NCBI GenBank assembly: GCA_001303225.1
Contig: LJNI01000063.1
Location: forward strand, 1 to 12,119
Length of the DNA: 12,119 bases
Direction of reading: 5' to 3'
Source: a candidate division TA06 bacterium DG_78
GTDB taxonomy: Bacteria > Hydrothermota > Tepidihabitantia > SM23-42
Under the pieces are notes generated by a model. That model was not told the DNA's origin, made no database searches, and was given only the letters and a program-made list of their open reading frames with translations. The position numbers and the translations under genes were made by a program. Shown in pieces: positions 7,056-12,119 of this stretch. Each line of letters begins with the position of its first letter. Positions within the stretch are counted from its first letter, which is position 1.

Positions 7056-7077
7056 GTGGTTTTTCGCGCTTTGTCAA
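7050..7077 (-). promoter_or_regulatory. consensus sigma-70 promoter of the TetR/LolA-like/barrel/exporter operon
   Basis: On the minus strand TTGACA (7072-7077), a 16-bp spacer and TATAAT (7050-7055) give a perfect-consensus promoter. The start point is expected near 7043, inside the 39-bp palindrome, leaving a leader of roughly 67 nt before the ATG at 6976. Such a strong promoter makes sense if it is normally repressed. Confidence 0.88.
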
Positions 7078-7093
7078 GGGACAACATACATCT

Positions 7094-7141
7094 ATCCCGT
7101 TCCGGGATCGGATACGGTTTTCTGTATGTGCTATAAACCGT
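7094..7141 (-). terminator. two hairpins after katA, possible terminator
   Basis: Right after the katA stop come ACGGTTT/AAACCGT (7114-7120 with 7135-7141, 14-nt loop) and ATCCCG-TTC-CGGGAT (7094-7108). Neither is followed by a run of T on the minus strand, so this is not a canonical intrinsic terminator. It probably ends or stabilises the katA transcript; read-through into the next promoter region is possible. Confidence 0.4.
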
Positions 7142-7142
7142 C

Positions 7143-8651
7143 CTATTGAGTAGCCTTTGCCCGTTCTTCCGGTGACATTTTTGCCAGACGCTCGACCTCT
7201 TTAACATCAAGCTTTAACCCGTTTGCCACGCGACTACCATACTCTGAATCCGCTTTATAAAACAAAGCAGTCTGGCGTAGTTGAATACGCTTCTGAGCAT
7301 TACCGAGGTGGTCAACGATATTCCCAATCAGATGATCTCGATCTTCGTCTTTCATTACCTTACGATAGAGATTTCCTGCCTGTACAAAATCATCATTAGG
7401 ATGAATGTGCGGTTGACGACCAGTCTTGCCTGTGACTTCAATACCTGGTTCTGCCACTTCTGAATGTGGTTCTGGTCCCTGAAAGCTGTTCGGATAATAG
7501 TTCGGACCGGCACCTTCGTTGTCATCGACCCTCATTGCTCCGTCACGCTGATATGTATGTGCCTTTACCCCTTTAGGAGAGTTCACCGGTATGAGGTGAT
7601 AATTTGCTCCGAGCCGGTAGCGATGGGCATCATGATAAAATAAGATACGCGCTTGAAGCATTTTGTCTGGAGAGGGACCAATACCCGGAACAAAATTGCC
7701 AGGGCAGAAAGCTGCTTGCTCAACTTCGGCAAAGTAGTTCTGTGGATTCCGGTTAAGCACAAGACGGCCAAGCGGCATCACAGGAAAGTCACCATGAGGC
7801 AATACCTTGGTCATATCAAATGGATTAAACTTATAATCCTTTGCCTGCTCTGGTGTCATGATTTGTACTTGCACATTCCATGCTGGGTATTCACCACGTT
7901 CAATCGCTTGGAACAAATCATCTGTAGCGTGGTCAGGGTCTTCACCTGCTAAGCGAGTCGCCTCTTGTCGTGTCAGGTTTTGGATACCCTGTGCTGTTTT
8001 GAGGTGAAATTTCGCCCAAACGTATTGTCCTTTAGCATTCCATAACTTGAATGAATGACCGCCATAACCGTTCATGTGACGGAAGCTTTTGGGTGTTCCG
8101 CGGTCTGAAAAGAGAATAGTGACTTGGTGGATCGATTCAGGCGTGAGGGAAAGAAAATCCCAAAACATATCTGGATCTTTGGCATTGGTTGCAGGATTAC
8201 GTTTCTGTGTATGAATGAAGTCAGGGAATTTGATTGGATCTCTGATAAAGAAAACCGGTGTATTGTTCCCAACCAAATCGTAGTTGCCCTCCTCAGTATA
8301 GAATTTTACTGCGAAGCCACGTGGGTCTCGAGCAGAATCAGCTGAACCCTTTTCTCCACCGACTGTAGAGAAACGCAAAAAGACTTCAGTACGCTTACCG
8401 ATTTTTGACAAGAATTTGGCTCTGGTATACTGAGTAATATCATGGGTGACTTCGAAATAGCCTCCTGCACCAGCGCCCTTTGCATGCACCACGCGTTCAG
8501 GAATACGTTCACGGTTAAAGTGAGCAAGTTTCTCGACAAGATGAATATCTTCCATTATGGTGGGACCAGGAATGCCCGCAGTCTTACTGTTCTGGTCATC
8601 ATCAACTGGTCTACCAAAGTTGGTCGTGAGTTTCTTTTTTTCTTGTGCCAT
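7143..8651 (-). CDS. katA: monofunctional haem catalase
   Basis: A 502-residue catalase, the usual length for small-subunit monofunctional enzymes, converting hydrogen peroxide to water and oxygen in the cytoplasm. Family marks in order: [12 protein letters not shown], the distal His56 in [37 protein letters not shown] (93-112), the active-site Asn in [12 protein letters not shown] (128-139), [11 protein letters not shown], and Arg335 with the proximal haem ligand Tyr339 in [17 protein letters not shown]. The signature around the Tyr is unusual: the common form is R-x-F-(small)-Y, here R-I-L-F-Y. The ATG follows AGGAGG at 7 nt spacing. It lies 48 nt after perR, with a PerR-like dyad in that gap, so it is a peroxide-inducible gene cotranscribed with or controlled by its upstream regulator. 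There is no signal peptide. Confidence 0.96.
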   Translation of the reverse strand: MAQEKKKLTTNFGRPVDDDQNSKTAGIPGPTIMEDIHLVEKLAHFNRERIPERVVHAKGAGAGGYFEVTHDITQYTRAKFLSKIGKRTEVFLRFSTVGGEKGSADSARDPRGFAVKFYTEEGNYDLVGNNTPVFFIRDPIKFPDFIHTQKRNPATNAKDPDMFWDFLSLTPESIHQVTILFSDRGTPKSFRHMNGYGGHSFKLWNAKGQYVWAKFHLKTAQGIQNLTRQEATRLAGEDPDHATDDLFQAIERGEYPAWNVQVQIMTPEQAKDYKFNPFDMTKVLPHGDFPVMPLGRLVLNRNPQNYFAEVEQAAFCPGNFVPGIGPSPDKMLQARILFYHDAHRYRLGANYHLIPVNSPKGVKAHTYQRDGAMRVDDNEGAGPNYYPNSFQGPEPHSEVAEPGIEVTGKTGRQPHIHPNDDFVQAGNLYRKVMKDEDRDHLIGNIVDHLGNAQKRIQLRQTALFYKADSEYGSRVANGLKLDVKEVERLAKMSPEERAKATQ

Positions 8652-8670
8652 GTTAAACCTCCTCTTTGTT

Positions 8671-8685
8671 TTAACTACTATTTAA
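8671..8685. promoter_or_regulatory. candidate PerR/Fur box before katA
   Basis: TTAACTACTATTTAA is a 7-1-7 inverted repeat (6 of 7 pairs) lying between the perR stop and the katA ribosome site. Its half AACTACTAT also occurs, inverted, in the perR promoter. It matches the architecture but only about half the bases of the Bacillus PerR consensus. No clear katA promoter is visible here. Confidence 0.5.
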
Positions 8686-8699
8686 ATTAAAAAAATATA

Positions 8700-9167
8700 T
8701 TACCTCTTCGCCTTTGTTCTGCATTTGTCACAGAGTCCTGCTAAATGTACTATTTTCTCTAATATAACAAACTTTTTATTTATCGCAGCAGGAATTGTAA
8801 TAGCATCATAAGCATCATGATGGAAATCAACTATCTTCCCGCATTTCATACATCTGAAATGGTGATGCGGCTCTAATTGTGGATCAAATCGTTTGGGATC
8901 TCCTGAAGATTCCACGACTTTTGCTATACCAATTTTAGCATAAGTTAAAAGCGTGCTGTTCACAGTACCTAAAGATATATTAGGAAAATAATTCCTAATC
9001 TTCCGAAATATCATAATAGCAGACGGATGTTTTTGAGAAGAGATTAACTCTTTATAAATAGCGACTCTCTGGGGTGTAATCTTCAAACCATGTTTATAGC
9101 AAACTTTTTTGAAGAAACGTACTTTTTCTTGTAAACTCTTGTGTTCACCATAATCTCTCTTATTCAT
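8700..9167 (-). CDS. perR: Fur-family peroxide regulator, PerR-like
   Basis: A 155-residue Fur-superfamily repressor. From Met1 at 9167 the order is: winged-helix part (LKITPQRVAIYKEL, SQKHPSAIMIFRKI, FPNISLGTVNSTL), then the metal-sensing part. The five ligands of the Bacillus PerR regulatory site (His37, Asp85, His91, His93, Asp104) all have counterparts here at a constant offset of ten: His47, Asp95, His101, His103, Asp114. The two CxxC pairs (Cys106/109 and Cys146/149) would hold structural zinc. The Asp at the last position favours PerR over Fur. An ATG-like frame extends to 9203 but would start on the -35 box; the promoter places transcription start at about 9168, so the ATG at 9167 is chosen and the mRNA is probably leaderless. 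It precedes katA, its likely target. Confidence 0.88.
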   Translation of the reverse strand: MNKRDYGEHKSLQEKVRFFKKVCYKHGLKITPQRVAIYKELISSQKHPSAIMIFRKIRNYFPNISLGTVNSTLLTYAKIGIAKVVESSGDPKRFDPQLEPHHHFRCMKCGKIVDFHHDAYDAITIPAAINKKFVILEKIVHLAGLCDKCRTKAKR

Positions 9168-9170
9168 ACT

Positions 9171-9196
9171 TACTATTATATAGTAGTTAGTACTAT
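9171..9196. promoter_or_regulatory. two overlapping PerR/Fur-like dyads on the perR promoter
   Basis: TACTATTATATAGTA (9171-9185) and TAGTAGTTAGTACTA (9181-9195) are both 7-1-7 inverted repeats with 6 of 7 pairs; counted as 6-5-6, the second extends to 9180-9196. Their centres are 10 bp apart, one helical turn. They cover the -10 box and the spacer, so binding would shut off perR: autoregulation. Confidence 0.6.
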
Positions 9197-9203
9197 TTGT
9201 CAA
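9175..9203 (-). promoter_or_regulatory. consensus promoter of perR-katA
   Basis: TTGACA (9198-9203), a 17-bp spacer and TATAAT (9175-9180) on the minus strand: perfect boxes at optimal spacing. Only 7 nt separate the -10 box from the ATG at 9167, so the start point falls at or next to the A of the start codon. This decides the perR start and implies a leaderless mRNA. Confidence 0.88.
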
Positions 9204-9316
9204 GGGCGAAGTTTTCTTTTATGTACTCGATATGCAACGGCACAATATGAGCTCACTATCATTTGGGCACTTAACATAAAATCTACGAAATTTCAAGGAA
9301 AAACTAATGTTATACC

Positions 9317-10057
9317 TCAACCTAACAAACCCAGGAGCGCGCCACCTATATTAAACACCATGTGCACGATGATTGCCGGAATGAGACTCCCAGTTTTCTC
9401 ACGGTAGTAGCCTGCTAAAAGGCCTAATATAAAACAGGTAACCACAACTGCAAGAACCATGTATACATTCATTCCCGTAGTTAAGAGCATAATGTGCATT
9501 GCGCCAAAAAAGAGCGCACTTATCAATATCGGTACGCTCATAAATCTCTTAAATATTTTAAATCCATACTTTTTTAGTGGCATAAGAAATCCCTGGATCA
9601 ACCCACGTGTCAAAACCTCTTCACTGATACTAGCCAATATCCAAACACGAAACACTGTTTCTAAAAAAGAATAGTTGCTTGCAAAATGTTCTCCTCCTCC
9701 AATAGGAAAAATTGATTGTAAAATATTAGCTGCAATACCAGTAATGAGCATAGTGACAATACCTACTATAAAACTTACTATAATGACTTTTACATACCTC
9801 ACATTTTCGCCAAGAGTAAAACCATAATGTGACAACGTGCCCTTGTTAATAATCAGTATTATCAATATAGAAAAGGCTACCATAGCAATGCTTTCCGATA
9901 CAGGCATCAGCCAAGGAAGCGAGTCTATCGCATGACGACTAATCAACGCTATTAGTCTCTCTATATATGGCACTCCATTAAGAACAAATAAACCGAGTAC
10001 TATGGCAATAATAATTCTTATTATGGGGTTCTCAAATAATTGTGTACTTTTATTCAT
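9317..10057 (-). CDS. CPBP-family intramembrane metalloprotease
   Basis: A 246-residue polytopic membrane protein with the three marks of the CPBP (CAAX protease and bacteriocin-processing) family: SEEVLTRG with Glu146, Glu147 and Arg151; FFGAMH with Phe184 and His188; and HMVFN with His232 and Asn236. These Glu and His residues form the metal-dependent active site within the membrane. Hydrophobic segments run at about 11-38, 51-71, 87-113, 130-145, 174-194, 197-215 and 224-245. Substrates of prokaryotic members are mostly unknown; roles include prenyl-protein-type cleavage, bacteriocin immunity and stress signalling. The ATG has no ribosome site, and a promoter ends 8 nt before it. It is transcribed divergently from a universal stress protein gene, with little else to suggest a specific job. 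Confidence 0.92.
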   Translation of the reverse strand: MNKSTQLFENPIIRIIIAIVLGLFVLNGVPYIERLIALISRHAIDSLPWLMPVSESIAMVAFSILIILIINKGTLSHYGFTLGENVRYVKVIIVSFIVGIVTMLITGIAANILQSIFPIGGGEHFASNYSFLETVFRVWILASISEEVLTRGLIQGFLMPLKKYGFKIFKRFMSVPILISALFFGAMHIMLLTTGMNVYMVLAVVVTCFILGLLAGYYREKTGSLIPAIIVHMVFNIGGALLGLLG

Positions 10058-10065
10058 GGTGATGT

Positions 10066-10093
10066 ATTGTAGCTGCCAGTGTTACTTTGTCAA
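10066..10093 (-). promoter_or_regulatory. promoter of the CPBP protease gene
   Basis: TTGACA (10088-10093), a 16-bp spacer and TACAAT (10066-10071) on the minus strand. The -10 box is 8 nt from the ATG at 10057, leaving a leader of about 0-2 nt, and no Shine-Dalgarno sequence is present. The -35 lies in a 9-bp repeat mirrored at the divergent promoter. Confidence 0.8.
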
Positions 10094-10124
10094 TATTGTC
10101 TAACATCTTGGTGCAGAGGTGATA

Positions 10125-10152
10125 TTGACAGACCGCAAATAATTCCTATAAT
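10125..10152 (+). promoter_or_regulatory. promoter of the universal stress protein gene
   Basis: TTGACA (10125-10130), a 16-bp spacer and TATAAT (10147-10152): perfect consensus boxes on the plus strand. The start point is expected near 10159-10160, in front of AAGGAGGAG and about 13 nt before the ATG at 10173. ATATTGACA (10122-10130) mirrors TGTCAATAT (10088-10096) of the divergent promoter. Confidence 0.88.
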
Positions 10153-10172
10153 AACCAAGGAGGAGATTTACA

Positions 10173-10550
10173 ATGAAAATATTGGTCAGTGCGGCAGGTC
10201 CCAAGCCTGCAAAAGATAATGTGTGGTATGTCATGAATCTCGCTAAAAAATTAGGTGCCGAAGTAATCGCCTTACATATCTCACAAAAAGAGGATACTGC
10301 AAGGGGAGAGGAAACCCTTAAGATTTTTGCTGATGCGGGTAGAGACGCAAACATAAAGGTGATTAAACGTTTAAAAAAGGGTGATATAATTTCGAATATT
10401 ATCGAAACCGCACAGGAAGAATCAGTTAATCTCATTATTATGGGTGCAACCCCAGTGAAAGTTGTCGCCGAATGGATAAGTACGGGTGTAATAGAAAAGG
10501 CAAAGGTACCTGTTATTATAATCCCCTATGAATTTAACAAGACGCCGTAG
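10173..10550 (+). CDS. universal stress protein (UspA family), short
   Basis: A 125-residue single-domain Usp protein, slightly shorter than the usual 140-150. It has the opening strand MKILVSAAGPKPAKDN, a helix NVWYVMNLAKKLGAEVIALHI (16-36), a middle region KVIKRLKKGDIISNIIETAQ (62-81), NLIIMGAT (86-93) and the closing strand VPVIIIPYE. The ATP-binding pattern G-x2-G-x9-G-S/T is broken: Gly91 is kept, but Pro94 stands in for the second Gly and Thr104-Gly105 for the final Gly-Ser/Thr. It may be a member that does not bind ATP. AAGGAGGAG gives a strong ribosome site. The gene is monocistronic: its own consensus promoter lies upstream and a strong terminator downstream (10627-10668). It is the only plus-strand gene here, divergent from the CPBP protease. 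Confidence 0.9.
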   Translation: MKILVSAAGPKPAKDNVWYVMNLAKKLGAEVIALHISQKEDTARGEETLKIFADAGRDANIKVIKRLKKGDIISNIIETAQEESVNLIIMGATPVKVVAEWISTGVIEKAKVPVIIIPYEFNKTP

Positions 10551-10626
10551 GAGTTTCTCTAAATAAATTCGTCTGATTTCTAACCTTTGATTTTTATATA
10601 ACTCTTAGTAGCTGTTATACCCATAG

Positions 10627-10668
10627 TCCGTCACTACGAGAATTCTCGTAGTGACGGAATGTTTTTTT
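10627..10668 (+). terminator. intrinsic terminator of the stress protein gene, 32-bp perfect palindrome
   Basis: Arms of 16 bases (10627-10642 and 10643-10658) are perfect complements with no unpaired centre, followed by ATG and seven T (10662-10668) on the plus strand. The outer part is TCCGTCACTACG. The T tract is on one side only, so it does not serve the converging minus-strand gene. The stretch 10551-10626 before it holds nothing I recognise. Confidence 0.93.
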
Positions 10669-10734
10669 ACAATTCTATTGAAGGGTGTTCATTTGTTTGT
10701 ATCATAAAATAAATGGATATCAACATACTGTACG

Positions 10735-11661
10735 TTAATTATCTGGGTATGTTAATTGCTCTTTATGAGAACCATCTGCATCCATCATCCATAACGAGAA
10801 AGAGATTTTTGTTTCAGTTGTATCGGCAGCAACATAAACGATCTTTTGTCCATCAGGAGACCATGATGGGTCAAACCCTGTTGCCAGAACAATATTATTA
10901 TTACCTAGGGTATCGATGACGTGTATACTGGCATCCTCAAGACGATGATACACAATTTTTGACCCATCTGGTGAGTATTGAGGATATGCTTGACCAGTAG
11001 CTGCACAGATCAATCGAATAATCGTGCCACTCGTATCGCCTACACAGATCCCATAGTGATCATCTAGCTGGGCTAAAAATGCGAGTCGGTCTCCAGACGG
11101 ATGCCAGCTCGGCTCTACTGCTGAACTATAAATTTGTGTAATGTTTCCTATTGTGTCGATTAGATAGATGCCAATATTATCAATGGTTTTCTCACATACG
11201 ATCTGAGAACCATCCGGTGACCAATCTGGGTTCATGCCCATGAAATCAGTTATCTCGAACGTTGTTCCTGTTACTACATTAATTTCCCAGATCTTACCGA
11301 ATTCCTGTATAGTATAGACAATCTCTCCACCAGTTGGAGACCAGTCAGGTGCGTACCCTTGCACCAAGAAGACAATATCCAGTGTCTCTAGATCTAATAA
11401 CCTAATACCCTGTAATGTATCTTCACTGTCACGGGTTCCATCATTAGTCAGACATGTATTTCCCATGTATCGATCTGCAGGATCACGATAAAAAGCAATA
11501 TATTGACCATCAGGAGACCAGGATGGTTTCCTATCTACACATGTTTGAACATACACAATTTCCTCTTCATCTTGACAGGTAAACAGAAGAAAAAGACATA
11601 GTGTTGTTAAATAATATCGTTTCACACGTGTAGATTGGATAATCTTCCTAAACGACATCAT
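10735..11661 (-). CDS. PD40/TolB-type beta-propeller protein, probable lipoprotein
   Basis: A 308-residue secreted protein. The N-terminus (KRYYLTTLCLFLLFTC) is a hydrophobic signal ending in a lipobox-like LFTC at Cys29; Thr at -1 is not ideal, so lipidation is likely but unproven. Six WD40-like PD40 repeats follow: PSWSPDGQYIAFY (46-58), PDWSPTGGEIVYT (105-117), PDWSPDGSQIV (145-155), PSWHPSGDRLAF (184-195), PQYSPDGSKIVYH (227-239) and PSWSPDGQKIVYV (265-277), enough for a six-bladed propeller as in TolB. Unlike TolB it lacks the separate N-terminal domain, and no tol or pal genes are near. It may be a cell-surface or periplasmic interaction scaffold. Neither the first ATG nor the second, directly next to it, has a good ribosome site. 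Its 3' end converges on the stress-protein terminator. Confidence 0.85.
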   Translation of the reverse strand: MMSFRKIIQSTRVKRYYLTTLCLFLLFTCQDEEEIVYVQTCVDRKPSWSPDGQYIAFYRDPADRYMGNTCLTNDGTRDSEDTLQGIRLLDLETLDIVFLVQGYAPDWSPTGGEIVYTIQEFGKIWEINVVTGTTFEITDFMGMNPDWSPDGSQIVCEKTIDNIGIYLIDTIGNITQIYSSAVEPSWHPSGDRLAFLAQLDDHYGICVGDTSGTIIRLICAATGQAYPQYSPDGSKIVYHRLEDASIHVIDTLGNNNIVLATGFDPSWSPDGQKIVYVAADTTETKISFSLWMMDADGSHKEQLTYPDN

Positions 11662-11670
11662 TTCTTTGTA

Positions 11671-11775
11671 TCAATTATTTTTCCATCGTTTCAGTGTGGG
11701 AATGATTTTATTCGCCATGTCCCGTGCCCGAGCTTCTGGCGCATTCATCTGCATTGTCGCAATCTTCTCAATCAT
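11671..11775 (-). CDS. possible small ORF, 34 residues, upstream of the propeller gene
   Basis: On the minus strand ATG (11773-11775) opens a 34-codon frame ending in TGA (11671-11673), 9 nt before the propeller gene. The predicted peptide (begins MIEKIATMQMNAPEARARDM, ends TLKRWKNN) looks like a normal charged amphipathic helix rather than noise. AGGT lies 4 nt before the ATG, and a TATAAA-like -10 at 11798-11803. A TAG comes directly before the ATG, and the frame stays open for twelve more codons upstream of it. It could therefore be a real small gene, or the tail of a decayed one. I do not recognise it. Confidence 0.35.
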   Translation of the reverse strand: MIEKIATMQMNAPEARARDMANKIIPTLKRWKNN

Positions 11776-11807
11776 CTATACCTGAATGATATCCTCATTT
11801 ATAGAGA

Positions 11808-11854
11808 ACGGCCTCTAAAACAAAAAAGGTAGTACCCGTTGTTTTTAGAACCGT
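11808..11854 (-). terminator. imperfect long hairpin after the sorting-domain gene
   Basis: ACGG (11808-11811) pairs with CCGT (11851-11854), and CTAAAACAA (11815-11823) with TTGTTTTTAG (11839-11848, one bulged base). It lies 18 nt after the stop of the sorting-domain gene. No T tract follows on the minus strand, so it is at best a weak terminator or a stabilising stem. The gap 11662-11872 otherwise holds only the small ORF. Confidence 0.3.
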
Positions 11855-11872
11855 CTTCATGTGTGCAAAAAT

Positions 11873-12119
11873 TCATCTGAGTAAAACTATCGGTATTGTC
11901 TTTATTGCAGTCAACGATGAAAAGCGTAAAAAATAAACACCAGAAGGAAGACGATTACCCGAATCATCATCTCCTCGCCAGATAACATATCCTATAGATT
12001 CATCAGGCATAAATTGCAGTACCTTTCGGCCGATATTGTCAAAGATTTCAATTTTAACTGCCTGGATGTCCTGAGACAACGAGTACTGTATTCTCGTTTC
12101 CTGAGAAAATGGATTAGGT
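11873..12119 (-). CDS. C-terminal FlgD-like/T9SS type A sorting domain of a large secreted protein, 5' cut by window edge
   Basis: The minus-strand frame is open to the window edge. Its last 81 residues form the compact beta-sandwich typical of FlgD-like Ig / type IX secretion C-terminal domains: PNPFSQETRIQYSLSQ at the start, VKIEIFDNIGRKVLQF, then IWRGDDDSGNRLPSGVYFLR, and IPIVLLR at the end. In Bacteroidetes and related lineages this domain ends very large extracellular proteins and directs export and surface attachment. In WOR-3/Zixibacteria-like lineages the same fold is common, with a less certain role. A TTG at 12077-12079 could be mistaken for a start, but the PNPF motif upstream of it shows the gene continues. 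The identity of the rest of the protein cannot be seen. Confidence 0.88.
   Translation of the reverse strand, partial: PNPFSQETRIQYSLSQDIQAVKIEIFDNIGRKVLQFMPDESIGYVIWRGDDDSGNRLPSGVYFLRFSSLTAIKTIPIVLLR

Noticed and set aside
9168..9203. Upstream start of the PerR-like gene at 9203, adding 12 residues
   Set aside because: That codon lies on the -35 box of a perfect consensus promoter whose start point is at about 9168, and the added residues match nothing in the Fur family.
11795..11860. A 21-codon minus-strand frame starting at 11860, considered as a leader peptide
   Set aside because: No ribosome site, no run of regulatory codons, and the associated hairpin lacks a T tract, so attenuation has no support.
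11873..12079. A complete small gene starting at TTG 12077-12079
   Set aside because: The frame continues upstream with the conserved PNPF motif of the same domain, so this is the end of a larger gene.

Overview
The window reads as a bacterial chromosome segment, probably from an FCB-superphylum or neighbouring candidate lineage (WOR-3/Stahlbacteria, Zixibacteria, Cloacimonadota or Marinimicrobia type). The reasons are a C-terminal PNPF-type FlgD-like/T9SS-type sorting domain at the right edge, a CBM9-like/DUF5916-type protein at the left edge, outer-membrane proteins, and a moderate, slightly AT-rich base composition. This placement is inference, because no rRNA or tRNA is present. Almost everything lies on the minus strand; the only convincing plus-strand gene encodes a universal stress protein. 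I see no IS element, phage gene, CRISPR array, tRNA or rRNA. No gene-free gap exceeds 300 bases; the longest, 3994-4264, is packed with repeats.

Layout, left to right. (1) Positions 1-1198: a TetR regulator followed, 21 nt downstream on the minus strand, by a GTG-started and edge-truncated CBM9/DUF5916-like secreted protein, with a dyad operator candidate in front of the regulator. (2) Positions 1245-7077: a four-gene minus-strand operon of TetR regulator, LolA-like periplasmic protein, outer-membrane beta-barrel and 12-TM RND/MMPL exporter. It begins at a consensus promoter (TTGACA-16-TATAAT) whose start region is covered by a 39-bp perfect palindrome and a second 17-bp operator, and it ends at a clear intrinsic terminator (1245-1276). 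The set looks like an envelope-spanning lipid or hydrophobic-compound transport system controlled by its own first gene. The 271-bp gap before the exporter gene carries hairpins and five copies of a GATTACRGTGAT-like box.

(3) Positions 7094-9203: a peroxide-defence pair, perR then katA, on the minus strand, with PerR/Fur-like 7-1-7 dyads over the perR promoter and in front of katA. The perR promoter lies so close to the only plausible ATG that the mRNA should be leaderless. (4) Positions 9317-10668: a CPBP-family membrane protease (minus strand, also apparently leaderless) and a divergent universal stress protein (plus strand). Their two -35 boxes lie in a mirrored 9-bp repeat, and the stress gene ends at a strong palindromic terminator. 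(5) Positions 10735-12119: a WD40-like (PD40/TolB-type) beta-propeller lipoprotein candidate, a possible 34-residue small ORF just upstream of it, and the C-terminal end of a large secreted protein with a sorting/FlgD-like domain.

The common themes are envelope maintenance and stress response: export across the envelope, oxidative defence, membrane proteolysis and general stress. The strongest unexplained signals are the box and hairpin array before the exporter gene, the unusually long palindromic operator of the TetR operon, and the two leaderless-type promoters.
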